A stretch of DNA of 64,000 nt, taken from assembly GCA_029962745.1 (NCBI GenBank), contig CM057154.1:2192531-2256530 (forward strand), written 5' to 3'. The DNA is from Echinometra lucunter (lineage: Eukaryota; Echinodermata; Echinoidea; Camarodonta; Echinometridae). Position 1 is the stretch's first letter. The number at the start of each line of letters is the position of its first letter. The position numbers and the translations under genes were made by a program. Shown here piece after piece: positions 24,340 through 35,528 of the stretch. The notes beneath the pieces were generated by a model that was given only the letters and a program-made list of their open reading frames with translations, searched no databases and was not told where the DNA came from.

Positions 24340-25069
24340 GAGTAGTTCTAGCGTTATGATATTCATGTACATGTGTAAAACCTGTGGAATAAATTATAGT
24401 CTTTGAGGTGCTGGGAAAGAATGCTGCTGTATGATTTCATTTTCTATTTTCTCAAGAGTGGTCTTGCGGGAAGAGACGGAGAAAAGAGAGGAAGAGATAG
24501 AGATAGAGAGAAAGAGGGGAAAAGAAAACAGAGCGAGAGAGAGAGAGAGAGAGAGAAAGAGAAGCAGTTGTCTTCCTACACTTTTTAAGAGAGAAGAAAG
24601 GAAAATAATCTCTTTGATAGATGAGAAAAATACTGTTTTTCCACATTTCCCAACTCTCTACTAATAATACTTATAACAATGGTGAAAACTTGAATGTAGA
24701 GCACACGCACCATACAAGGACGCTCATGGCGCTAGTCCAGCAACAGTTTTCTTTAAAGGCCAAGTCCACAGCAATAAAAAGAATTAAAAATTCCGAACAA
24801 AACAGAGAAAATTTTCTTGAAAATTGGATGTAAAATAGGGAAGTTATGAATATGTGAATTTTTCATGTACTCACAATTTTCCGCACATTATGCATACAAT
24901 AATGACAAAAAAATTCCTATTTAGCCATAAAAATGTAAAGGTTATCCAAAATACTCCTGACATACTTACAAAATAGTATGATGAAAAATTATTCAAAAAT
25001 CACTGTCAGTGTCACTACGAGAGATGTTATCATATCAGTGGGAAAAATTTTTAAAAATTAATCTTCCCC
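24340..25069. other. Intergenic between copies A and B
   Basis: A (GA)n tract lies at about 24,530-24,556. No gene is recognised. Confidence 0.4.
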
Positions 25070-25400
25070 TCATTTGGCTTCCTGGAGTAGTTGAGAGTAG
25101 AGATATGACTTAAGGCTGGAGTCGGTCGAGGAGCTTTGTGATCATGGTGATGGACATGCTGTAGAAAGAGCTCCTTATAACATGTATAAGTTGAATATTG
25201 TCGACACGTATCTTAACTCGAATATAAGTTGCATTTAAACGGATAATAGGGTAGGGAATGAGGCGATCAAAACCAAAATCATTGTAGATTGGTCTCTGCT
25301 TCTTTAACCCGTTGAATACTGAATTATCTGATTCCCATTATAGTCTTAATATACAAGGGTCACCTGTTTCCAGAAACGATTGTGCTTTTTCGATTGATGC
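25070..25400. repeat. TRIM-unit upstream block, paralogous to 16,200-16,560
   Basis: AAACGGATAATAGGGTAGGG and GATTGGTCTCTGCTTC anchors occur in the same order as at 16.4 kb. Confidence 0.6.
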
Positions 25401-25587
25401 GTATAATATGGGATACATTAAAGATCAATAATTCATTACCCCTCTGTAACCACACCCTGACCTCATGGACCAATCTGATCCATTAATGATAAATCTTTTA
25501 TACACATGATGCATTACCAGTTCAAGTGTGCATCATTTATTTGATATGAATATTTTTTCAACTATTACACCGTCTTTGGCATAGACT

Positions 25588-25692
25588 ATGGTGGCCCTGA
25601 AGTACGCTCGACAACAGGTCATGTGCGACGTGAATTTCGCGGCCAATTTTGCGACCGGCCCGTGAAGCAAACTTTGCGTCCCAGTCGAGAAT
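25588..25692 (+). mobile_element. Solo left end of the palindromic repeat element
   Basis: TATGGTGGCCCTGAAGTACG and CTCGACAACAGGTCATGTGC are shared with the complete elements at 42,894 and 56,569, followed by diverged CGCAAACTTTGCGTCCCAGTC-like sequence. No right end follows. Confidence 0.6.
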
Positions 25693-26306
25693 TTGATAAT
25701 GATAATGATAATAACAACAATAATAATGTCTTAATTACTTATTTATTTGCGTATACTTTTTGTAGGCTGGCATTCTTTAGATATTTTTCAAGAAAGTTTT
25801 TGCAGGAGTTTTACCGGGGCTAGGAAAATAACACTAATCTTTTTTTTAAACGTAGTAGGAACTGGTAAAGATTCCCATAGATTTCCAGATAAACTTTTTA
25901 CATGAGTATCACGGACTCATCATTTTTAAACAGTTTAACTTCGTCCATATCAGAATAAGAACATAAAATGTATCAGGGAAAGTGAAGACTTACATTACCC
26001 GAATCAAAGAAGACGAAGGGAGAAAAACTATGGAGTGGGGGAGGGGATGGGGCGGCGGTAATAGTCTGTGGGGTGAAGGACAGGAGAAACGCGATAGAAA
26101 CTGGGCGGAAAGAACGATCATTTCTTTAAGAAAAGTAGAGAAAGTGGAAATAGAGACAGGTAAAATAAAAGACTGGAATAGGACCATGCATATTTCCTCT
26201 AAAACAAATCGTTATGAAATGAAATAAATACATCATACATTATTGTTATAAACCAGCCTAAACTCACAAATACCTAAAGCAAGCCTGTACTGCATGAATG
26301 GTAAGT
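25693..26306. other. Upstream flank of TRIM copy B
   Basis: A GATAAT repeat lies at about 25,695-25,725. A purine-rich block at 25,970-26,190 matches the conserved TRIM-unit block. No gene seen. Confidence 0.4.
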
Positions 26307-26329
26307 CATGTGATTCCGTTGGAATTCCC
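26307..26329 (+). promoter_or_regulatory. TRIM copy B promoter module (degraded)
   Basis: CATGTG (26,307-26,312) stands where the CACGTG E-box is in A, D and E. GGAATTCCC (26,321-26,329) retains nine of ten bases of the kappaB palindrome. The CArG box has decayed to TATCATAGATAT. This is the most diverged promoter and belongs to the frameshifted copy. Confidence 0.45.
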
Positions 26330-26608
26330 ACTTATCATAGATATATCTTCCGACTATGTACATTCGGAATTCGGCTATTGCTCGTAATTGCATCGAAAAA
26401 ATATCAGTTCTCATTATATTGCGCAATTGTTGCATGATGGTTGCGTGGACTATGGAATTTTTCGCAATCACGCAAAAATAAGTATCGCACCATAAGACGG
26501 TTGAGGTGAACCAGGAAATGCTATACTAGTAGAGTATTGTTGATGGTCACCACCATGTTCGTACTTTGTCAAGCAGGTTTTGTTTGATGATCACACTGTT
26601 GGATTTGG

Positions 26609-26983
26609 GTAAGTTTTTAGTTTTGATTTTCTTTGCTGACATGCATATTGGTGTATTTTCTATATACAACTTCTGATAAACAGGCTTTCATCGTGCTCGC
26701 AAAATGGAAGTTAAATAATCATTATGCGGCATGGCAATTCTACTAAAAACAAAAATAATTAAACATGTTAAATATCTATATCAAAAGCGGGAATTTATTA
26801 GGTTAATGTTGTAAAGCAGAAGTGATATAATCACAGCTTTATTAATTCTGTTGTGATTACATAGTACAATCGGTTTATGTCATAACATAGGGTTTTATGC
26901 AGTTCATTCACTTAGGAAAACATTAGTATAGGCTTATATAGTAATTTCATTCATTCCACCTTCATTTTTTTTTAAAAACCCAG
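26609..26983 (+). other. 5'UTR intron of TRIM copy B
   Basis: GTAAGT donor at 26,609 and CCCAG acceptor ending 26,983, at the same positions relative to the ATG as in copy A. Confidence 0.6.
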
Positions 26984-26993
26984 ATCATTGATA

Positions 26994-28499
26994 ATGGAAG
27001 GTGATCTTAAGCATACCATTACTCAAAGCCTAGAGTGTCCAGTATGTCTAAATATCTTCAACGATCCCAAGATCCTGCTGTGTTCTCACACCTACTGCAA
27101 GGGCTGTCTGGAACGACTCCTAGAATGCACCGGTGCCGACCACAAACTACTTTGTCCAGTCTGCAGAGGAAAAACCAAAGTGCCAGATGGAGATGTAAAC
27201 CAGCTACAGACCAACCTAGCTCTAAAGTCCCTCGTAGAGGATGTAAAAAACCAAAGTCAGGTTTGTACCAATTGTGAATCGGGAGATAAATCCCATGCTG
27301 TTGTTTACTGTCAAGATTGCGGTAAATATCTTTGCATCGAATGTCACAAGGCGCATTCTCTTTGGAAAGGGTTCATTGGTCATGAGGTCGTGGCTATGGA
27401 TCAGATCTCTTCAGGAAAAGTTTTGCTGAGGAGACGCCGTAAATGCAAGAAACACCCCAACGAGAGCGAGGAATGCTTCTGTTCTGAATGCCGCAAGTAT
27501 GTCTGCTTTAGATGTGGTGTCATGGATCATGGGAATAAGGGTCATCATATCATCGAAGCATCGGTCCATGAAAGCGACCACAAAAAGTTCGTGGATGACC
27601 TGAAATCTAAGGCTGATAAGAAGCAAGCTACCATTCAGGTGTACATTGACTTCATCAACGAAAGGAAAGATCATACGGACAACGTGGCGACGCAACGCGT
27701 AGATGATGTCACCAAGGCTTACGAAGAAGCTGTTCGACAGTTGGGAGAAAGAAAGGACGCCCTGGTGGGTCAGATAGAGGAGAGGAACGAGGATGTGAAG
27801 AAAGAACTAGACGCTATGAAAGAAACGGCTGAGAAACAAATCAGTCACATGACAGCCATGACTGACCTGGTATCCAATGGGATGAAAATACCGCTAGAGA
27901 TGGAGACTCTAGCTGCACACGACACGCTTTGCCAAGAATTACGAGCAGCCCTTGAACGAGAAGATCCTGAACACGAAGAGCCTAGGCAAACAACCAAGGT
28001 TGGAGAGAGTTTCACCTTCCAAAGAAATGTGGGGAAGGATGAGTTAGGTCTTGGTAAAATGGTGACATGGGAAGTCAAAGACATAGAGTTGACTAAGAAT
28101 AGTATGAATTGCATAGCTGCTACTCCAGACGGTAGAATGGCAGTGGGATGTTCTACAGGAGGAATCGAAATCTTCTCTGCTGATGGTCAGCTACATAAGT
28201 CAGTGCTCAGGGGTAACAACATCCTTCGAGTAGAATCCCTGTCTAATGGTCGGTATGTTGTACGTAATACGTCCAACAATCTCTCACTTTACACACCAGA
28301 GTGGGGGAAGCTCGATGTAACGTTCGAGACTTTGAGTAAAGATGAGGGTGGGTTCGGAGGCCTCACTGTAGACAGTGATGATCAGATCTATGTGAGCTAT
28401 AGGAAACCAAAAAAGATCCGGGTATTCTCACCAGCAGGTGGGATGGCGATCAGGGAGATACCATGTGATGGGTATGAACCTGAGCAAAGTTCATCATGA
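26994..28499 (+). CDS. TRIM family protein, copy B (frameshifted in the propeller)
   Basis: The frame gives 501 residues. RING, both B-boxes and the coiled coil are intact with all zinc ligands. B-box 1 has the CIECHKAHSLWKGF variant shared only with copy D. Near residue 498, five bases present in the other copies are missing (join at 28,488/28,489), so the frame ends EPEQSSS instead of continuing through the last propeller blades. If transcribed, it would give a RING-B-box-coiled-coil protein with a broken propeller, which could still multimerise. An assembly or read error is also possible because the rest stays open in another frame. Confidence 0.75.
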   Translation: MEGDLKHTITQSLECPVCLNIFNDPKILLCSHTYCKGCLERLLECTGADHKLLCPVCRGKTKVPDGDVNQLQTNLALKSLVEDVKNQSQVCTNCESGDKSHAVVYCQDCGKYLCIECHKAHSLWKGFIGHEVVAMDQISSGKVLLRRRRKCKKHPNESEECFCSECRKYVCFRCGVMDHGNKGHHIIEASVHESDHKKFVDDLKSKADKKQATIQVYIDFINERKDHTDNVATQRVDDVTKAYEEAVRQLGERKDALVGQIEERNEDVKKELDAMKETAEKQISHMTAMTDLVSNGMKIPLEMETLAAHDTLCQELRAALEREDPEHEEPRQTTKVGESFTFQRNVGKDELGLGKMVTWEVKDIELTKNSMNCIAATPDGRMAVGCSTGGIEIFSADGQLHKSVLRGNNILRVESLSNGRYVVRNTSNNLSLYTPEWGKLDVTFETLSKDEGGFGGLTVDSDDQIYVSYRKPKKIRVFSPAGGMAIREIPCDGYEPEQSSS

Positions 28500-29040
28500 C
28501 TCATTAATCATTACGGTTGCTTACACAGTGAGAATCATCGACAGAGCAGGCAATGAAAAACACAGGGTAGAGAAATCAACCATTTCCCCATACGCTACCG
28601 TGACTCGGAGTAATTCAATCCTGATCGCTTGGATCAAGCACAAAGATGGATTAGTCAGTATCAACGAGTACACCAACGAGCTGAAACACACCCAGACCCT
28701 CATCTCTGATCACAAGATTGAGAAGCCTGAGAAACGTTACTGGTACTGTCTCCAGGAGTTCCGATCAGGAGAGATCGCCTTCTGCACCCCTGACAGGCTT
28801 TACATATTTCACAAGCGAATATTACCGAATGGAACTTCAAATGCAGGAGATGTCATAGGATCAAATTCATCAGATGGAGGAATTTCATATATAGAAGAAT
28901 ATGATAAAGCATATGAAGAAGATTATGATGAAGCATGTGATGAAGAATATGATGAAGCATGTGATGAAGAATATGACGAAGAATGGGGTAGAGAATATTA
29001 TGAAGTATATGACAGAAGAGTCCGATATCGAAATCGATAA
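28489..29040 (+). pseudogene. Displaced C-terminal part of TRIM copy B
   Basis: From 28,489 the next frame resumes the family sequence (VHHDSLIITVAYTVRIIDRA and onward) and stays open to TAA at 29,040. The tail differs from the others: about 45 residues of repeated EEYDEACDE-type units ending in a basic RYRNR. The open frame suggests a recent lesion or a sequencing error. Confidence 0.7.
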
Positions 29041-30115
29041 TTGATGGGTTAGCTCTCTCTTCTGTTCCATCTTTATAGCATGAAATAGGACAATGTCTAG
29101 GCTAATGTAAAACGAAATAGGCTTTACCATGCTTAAAAAATATACTACCCAACAACTCATATCTTATCTGTACTAATTTTCCACAAACATAATAAATAAA
29201 AGTACAATATATGTTGCTGAATATTGGAGGTACTCCAGCTATAATTTAGGATTCAAGAGAAAAATATGGATCGTCTGTTATTCATGACCTTCATGTTACG
29301 AACACTGTCGTGACTATGACGACTGTCTAGGTGTGTTTGGTTACAAACTTTTTGTCATGAATGGTTTGTACACAAATGCTTAAGTCTGATATAAAAGGTA
29401 TTTTCTCTCAAATTTCAAAGGTTCTTTGACATTGATAACAACATGAGAGACACTTTTAGTTAAATTATCAGACAGAAAAAAAAAGATCCTGATAATCCAG
29501 CAGAATGATCTTAATGGTGATGCCTCTTGGGGGAAAAAATTGACTAACATGACTAGCAATAACGCGAGTCACACATGCCCATGATATCGCTGGTCTATCG
29601 TAGGTTCGGTCAGAGGTTTTAATCGCACCTTTTTAAATAATGAATTTCATGTGTAATCTTTCTCCCTATGAAACACATAAGAATGGTCTGAAGTAATTAG
29701 TAACACAATGATGAGGGTTTATTTTTCCTGGCTTAGTTCTTATCAAACATAATTTGTAGTTTGTGATTTTCTTTGATTGTGATTTCCTGGATGTAAATTG
29801 CCACTAACAGTCATCTTGAAATAGAAATGTAACCGATTACAACCAGAGGGCTATATGAGGGCCAATCTCATCTGCTATCAACGTAGGATAACAAAATATT
29901 AAATACTTCTCATTACGAACTTTTCAACTGCTGATGCCTCGTCTCCATTTCAGTTGTGGTGTACCGAGAACATGAGGCCGTGAACATTATGGAAAAGAGT
30001 GAGAACCATGCCTAGCTGAGTGGTATTGTCATACTAAATCATTACAAATATCATTATTTCTCTTACCATTATTATCATTATTTCTCTTACCATTATTATC
30101 ATTATTATTACTTTT

Positions 30116-30150
<35 letters not shown>

Positions 30151-30230
30151 TATTACTTTTTGATTTGATTATATACAATGCTTATTGAAGATTTTTTTCC
30201 CTAATGTGATATGTTGGAGATGTGTTGTTT
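29041..30230. other. 3' flank of TRIM copy B
   Basis: ATAATAAATAAAAGTAC near 29,190 contains AATAAA poly(A)-signal hexamers; the matching site in A, C and D reads ATACATAAGAGTAC and lacks one. ATC repeats lie at about 30,118-30,153. No gene. Confidence 0.5.
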
Positions 30231-32600
30231 GTTGTTGTTTAATATGAATACAGATATTTGCTCCTCTCAGGCTCTCACTACAATTTCATTAGTCCACATG
30301 AGTGGTATCGAATAACAAGAAAATTTAGAGAATTAATGGAGAAATGAAATTGTAAGGTCGTTTAAGCCAGAAAGGGTGTACATTTATTGATAATGAACTC
30401 GTTCACTTTGCTGCTTTATAGATATTCAAGTGTATGAACAAAGCGTTGAAATATATTTAGAAATTAATCATTTTGATCTGGAATCCATATTACATTTTAC
30501 AGCATAGACCTTATCAAGAAGAAAGAGCCTTCACTATGGATTAAAATAACTTTTGCTATGAATATTTTGAGCATTTTCTAAGGAGCATGAATAACACCTT
30601 ATAGCATGTATAGTGTACACCGCTATGCATGTAAACGTATCTTTTCATGTACTTTCTGTTAACAGATGGTTCATTTATTTGCCTGTGTGAATACTGGAAG
30701 CAATTATTCCGTATGATGTGTAATTATGTATATGTATATGCTAAAAAAAAATTTTTTTTAAAAACTAGCGATCAATTTCATCATCCTGTACAAACTGTCA
30801 TTCACTCTGATGTTATACTTATTTCGGCTCTCTTTACTCTTATCATTATTCACGAGATATTTTGGCTCTTGATTTGATTACAAAATCACATTTTCTATAA
30901 AATACGATGTTTAATCATCATGTTAAAAGTGGCATTATGGTAAAAAAATAAAAAATAAAAAATACTGCATAGTTCTTCCTGAGCCAAACATGGCTCGAGT
31001 ATAAACACTGTGATGATGATGAAGACGCTTGTACATGATTATTACGAAACTTACGAACTTTGAACTTGGCTAACATTTAGAAGTGTTTCTTCATTCCTCT
31101 CTAAAGTATCCTTAGATATTTGAACTACATGTTTCATTTGCAGTAAATTGGCCTTATGTTTGATACTGTCAAGAAATTATTGGCGTATCAAGGGCGGAAG
31201 AGGGTGCATTCAGTGCCTCTAACAAACTTGGAAATTTTGATAATCGTGTATACATTTGGGGCCTGTAATAGAAATCAGGACACCTGGTAAATGAGTAAAG
31301 TTATTTTTCTTTAATAGTAAGAGAAGTTTTTCATTTTACTTCTCGCCCAGAAAAGAAGCTTGGTTACTCAACTGCGTTTGAAGATGAAGATCAATCTCAC
31401 ATAAAAAGTGGAGTATTATAGGGAACTGGTGATATTGAGTAATGTTTTAAAAAGTTATCATATCTAATTGATGTATGCTTAAAATTAACATTAGATATAT
31501 AATTATTGACATGTGGAAGAATGAATCAAAACGGATATCTGCTAAAAATGAACAAAAAAATGATTGCAGTTTAGAAGCAATTTAGACACACATTAAATGA
31601 ATGGCGAAAAAATGTCTGATATAGATATTTTCACTTTTCGTCGTTAAATCATCAATTTTTTTCATAACTAAATCAGATTACGTCTAATGAAATCCACCAA
31701 CGTTTTTGTATGGCCACAACGTTTGTAATTATCAATATTGTACCCATGAAAATTAACATTATTTTTTAGACCAGAAACAGTTTTACAAGTTCCCTTTAAT
31801 TATTCGCATTTCATAACTGGACTGAAGTCACATGTCATGCATAATGTACAATCGGTTCTTGAGGTACACTTACTTTGTAATTTTTTACTGTCTAGTGATA
31901 TTTCGGTTTTATGATTTACAAAACACTGAAGTTAGGAACACTTTTGGCAACCGAGATTAAAAGTAGCAGAAAAGGGGAAATTTTGTTTCTGCTGCACTTC
32001 TATAAGTTAAAAAAATTCACTTTTACCATAGCGAGGAATCGTATACCTGTAGTAGGCTTTGCCATAGCCAGCTAGAAGTACAAATGTAACTAATTACAGC
32101 CAGATAGGAATGAGAGGACTAATATTATCTGCTCTGTCAGGAATATTGACTAAAATGAAATATTAAATGCTTTTTCCAACAAACCGAAACTTTTGGAATT
32201 TTGATGACTTGTCTTTTTTGCAACTCCAGAACATGAAGGTGTGGACAATATCAGACACACATTGCAACAAAAACATGAGAAGCCTATTATCATTAAAATT
32301 TTCATAATAATCAGCAGCAGCATTCTTCTTCTATGAGAAGTTTATGCATTATGGTCATGTATGTAAAACTTGTGAAAAATTATACTCTGAGGTGCTGAGA
32401 GAGACTTTGCTGCTGTATTACTTCGTTTTCTCTAAAGAGTAGTCTTTCAGGAAGAAAGAGAGAGGGAGAGAGAGAGAAGCAGTTGTCTTCGCCCACTTTT
32501 GAATAATGGAGAAATGAAAATTATCTCTTTGACAGATGAGAGAACTACTTTGTTTTCCACATTTTCCAACTCTCTAACCTCTCTGTACTGATGCACAGTT
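30231..32600. other. Second TRIM-type 3' flank without a gene
   Basis: CATTTTGATCTGG (30,470), CTGTACAAACTGTCATTCAC (about 30,790) and a GGACACCTGGTAAATG block (31,278) match sequences at 12.6-13.1 kb and 22.9-23.4 kb. They occur here for a second time after copy B with no TRIM coding exon between them. No recognisable gene. Confidence 0.45.
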
Positions 32601-33153
32601 GTCAGTACCTACTAAATTGTTCACCAGGCGCGGTTCTATAGCAAACGATTTGGGGGGGGGGGGGGGGGGAGCTACTTGGGGCTTGGAGGATATGTGCCAG
32701 AGCTAGAGCAAAGCGACTAGGCCTATCGCATATTTTGATGAAGAATTTTCACCTTTACCATGATAAAGAGTATATATATTTTTCCTCGCTTACAAGCGAG
32801 ATGACCGAATAGGCTATTATTTAGATATCTTATTGTTAGTCCGCAAGTCCGTATGCAAACGTCAGATTATCCAAATCGTCTCGTGAATAACATGACAAAG
32901 AGTGTATATTTTTTCTCGCTCGCTGAGCTCGCTCGTATAATATTAAGACACAGAATGTTTGGGGAAAGCGAATGAAATCTGCAGGCGAAGTGACCAAATT
33001 TATGATATCGTATAGGCCCATCTCATATTTTAATGAAGAATCATCACTTCTAAAATGAAAAGGAGTATCATTTCCCTGCTCGCCTCACTCGCCCATATAA
33101 AAATCACCAAATCTGGTTGAAATTGAAACGAAAATGTGTAGGAGATACGAAGG
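32601..33153. repeat. Dispersed repeat, paralogous to 1-190
   Basis: A poly-G run at 32,651-32,669 precedes two diverged copies of the GATGAAGAATT...AAAAGGAGTAT block also found at position 64. CTCGCTCG motifs lie between them. No gene. Confidence 0.5.
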
Positions 33154-33573
33154 ATTGCCCCACGTATCTTTCCAGTCTTGTAAAATCCAAGACCCCCTCC
33201 TCCAGGTTGAGAGCTTCAACTTCCTCTCACTTTCAGTTAATGCCTGGCCCCCGTGTGAAACAAGATACGGCGATAGAGCTCTTTCTGTCGCTGCTCCCCA
33301 ATTGTGGAATAGCCTTCCTGCCTTCATTCAAAACGCCCCATCGCTATATACCTTCAAAACAATGTTAAAGTCCCACTTATTTAAATCTGTATAGGTCGAA
33401 TTGATTTGCCTCTTGTAATATAAATTTAATCGTGGTGCTGCTGTTGTCCCAGCTTTCCATTTGGTATAAGGATAGAACTTAACTTAATGGCTGCGGGGAC
33501 AACAGCAACACAGCGCCTAGAAACATAGTATTAGGCGCGTTACAAATGTGCTGTATTATTATTATTATTATTA
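33154..33573 (+). mobile_element. 5'-truncated LINE, reverse-transcriptase C-terminus
   Basis: In the frame ending at 33,394, the residues RYGDRALSVAAPQLWNSLPA and then SLYTFKTMLKSHLFKSV are a near-intact C-terminal signature of non-LTR reverse transcriptases (LWNSLP, then LxxFKxxLKxHLF). A 3'UTR with GGCGCGTTACAAATGTGCTG and a (TTA)n tail follow. The paralogous sequence at about 175 lacks the insert, so the boundaries are well defined. The element is a short 3' fragment and cannot move. Confidence 0.75.
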
Positions 33574-33735
33574 AGGAAAATGTGATAGAGGCACACAATT
33601 GAAAGTGCCCCATGGGCTTTAGACGGTTTAAGTAATAGATGTTGGTCGTCGGTAATCGGTGACAATGTTTGTCGGTAATCAGTAGCCTCTACACCCCCCC
33701 CCCCCCCCCACTGAAAAAGATCTAGTTACGCCCCT
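33574..33735. repeat. Dispersed repeat, paralogous to 180-345
   Basis: It resumes the copy of 1-345 after the LINE fragment, including the GTCGGTAATC blocks and the poly-C run (33,694-33,709). Confidence 0.6.
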
Positions 33736-34080
33736 GTTCTTCGGTGACACATAGAAAACGTATGATAAAGCCAATGTAAATAGTAAAAATCTTAGAAAAA
33801 CGTAAGTGAAACTAATATACACTCACTGCAGTATGCAGATAAAGCTTGGCAAACACTGCGAACAGGTTTGATCCAGATTTTCTGCTGATGCACGGTTTTG
33901 TTTTATTGGATTTTGCTTTGTTTTTCATGATTTTCCATGTATTTTTCGTAATTCAAACGGGGTTTTTTTTTTGGGCCTGAAAAATCGCGTTTTCCGTGAA
34001 ATTCCGTGAATTCCGTGTTCTTCCCGGATTCCGTGAATTTTTCCGTTTTCCGTTTTCCGTATAGCGGCAAACTGGGGACC
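33736..34080. other. Intergenic with short TTCCGTG repeats
   Basis: Repeats of TTCCGTGAA and TTTTCCG fill about 33,990-34,065. No gene. Confidence 0.4.
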
Positions 34081-34364
34081 TTATCCTAGGCTGCAGGCAT
34101 GAACCCTTGCTAAAGAAAATCCTAACAGTGTCTGAACTGTAAGACTACCACATGCCGTGTTAAAGTTGTTCCTAACTAAACCAGAAACTGTCCAAGACGT
34201 ATCCTACTCAAAGTTTTATGGAATTGTGTTAAAGTGTCAAAACAGAGTCTGCAGACACGGTCGATGGGGCAGCCCCAAACGAAGCAGTACCGCGAACAGG
34301 GTGAAAATGTTTTGTGTTTTTTTTTTTTAAAGAAACACACATGCACACGTTGGTACTAATATGC

Positions 34365-34520
34365 CTATAGCACAGTAATCTATTTAATGTATGATTAAAA
34401 AAATCAATATAGATAAAATGCCTTCCTCAAGGACATAATTGTGCCGTGTCGCGGATCGAACCACCGATTCTCGCGTTTCCAGTCAAGTGCCTTAATTATT
34501 CCACTCGATAACGACACCTC
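34365..34520 (-). mobile_element. tRNA-derived SINE upstream of copy C
   Basis: It is homologous to 17,850-18,012, with a slightly decayed B box (GGTTCGATCCGC on the minus strand) and the AAGGCACTTGACTGGAAACG tRNA-like middle. Confidence 0.65.
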
Positions 34521-34867
34521 ATATGCATATGCGAAATAGCGCCATCTCCGAAGTAGAGAATGCCTTTTTTTTTCTCCTTTCTTTCCTTTTTTTTTTCAAT
34601 ATGTTTGTAGCTGAGTATGTTTCTTTTGTGGTATAAACAATGCAATACGTATCGAGTTTTCATATAATATTGATTTTAATATGAATATTTCTTTTTTACA
34701 TTAAGGAACAATCTGAAGGTATCTCATTAAAGAGTCCTCGATGCTTTCTCGAACGTTAGTACGGTGAATACAACTAAACGAAATGAAAACAAACACGTCA
34801 TACATGTCATAAGCCAGCCTAAACTCACAAACAGCTCATAAGCAAGCTTATAATGCATGCATGATAA

Positions 34868-34907
34868 GTAACGTGATTCGGTGGGAATTCCCAAATACCA
34901 TAAATGG
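34868..34907 (+). promoter_or_regulatory. TRIM copy C promoter module (kappaB + CArG)
   Basis: A perfect kappaB palindrome GGGAATTCCC lies at 34,883-34,892 and a perfect CArG box CCATAAATGG at 34,898-34,907, 15 bases apart start to start. The E-box position reads TAACGTG, one base off CACGTG. Known roles: Rel/NF-kB factors bind GGGRNWYYCC-type sites and SRF binds CC(A/T)6GG. Function here is inferred from sequence and conservation only. Confidence 0.6.
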
Positions 34908-35138
34908 ATCACTCTGCTGTAGCTGTGAATTGTATTGAAAGAAATATCAGTTCTCTATTGTTAGATTGCGCACTTGCTGCATGTTGTTGCATGGACTAAG
35001 GAGTGTTCAACAATCACGCAAAAAATTACGGTTGAGGTGAACCAGGAAATGCTATTATAGAGTATTCTTTTTATTCTCACCGTCTTTTACGTATTTCGTC
35101 GAGTGAAATTTGATTAATGATTATATTGTTGGATTTCG

Positions 35139-35518
35139 GTAAGTTTTTTTTTTTTGGAACTTTTAGTGTTGACATGCATACTGGTGTCTTGTTCTTTAAC
35201 TTAATGAAAAATCGTAAAATGACCAACAAGCTTTCATCGTGCTCACACAACTTAGAAGTGAAATATAAATATGCTGCTGAAAGCAAAAATGATTAAACAT
35301 GTTAAATGTCAATATCACAAGCAGAAATTTATTTGGTGAATGTCGTACATCAGAATTAACGTAATGAGAGCTGTAGTAGTTAAATTAGGATTATGTTAAT
35401 GTTGCATCATAGGGTTATATGCAGTTTAACAGAATTTGGGGAAAAATAAGAGGTGTATGCATTATGCAGTACTTTTATTCATTCTACCTTCATTTTTTTT
35501 TTTTTTTTGTAAATCCAG
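35139..35518 (+). other. 5'UTR intron of TRIM copy C
   Basis: GTAAGT donor at 35,139 and AATCCAG acceptor ending at 35,518 after an 18-base T run. The open frame extending upstream of the ATG reads intron sequence and is not coding. Confidence 0.65.
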
Positions 35519-35528
35519 ATCGTTGATA

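Noticed and set aside
35436..35528. 31-residue hydrophobic N-terminal extension of copy C (and 20 residues in copy E from 61,553) resembling a signal peptide
   Set aside because: It reads the T-rich intron end and the splice acceptor, starts at TTG in C, and is absent in A, B and D. The shared start is the ATG after the acceptor.
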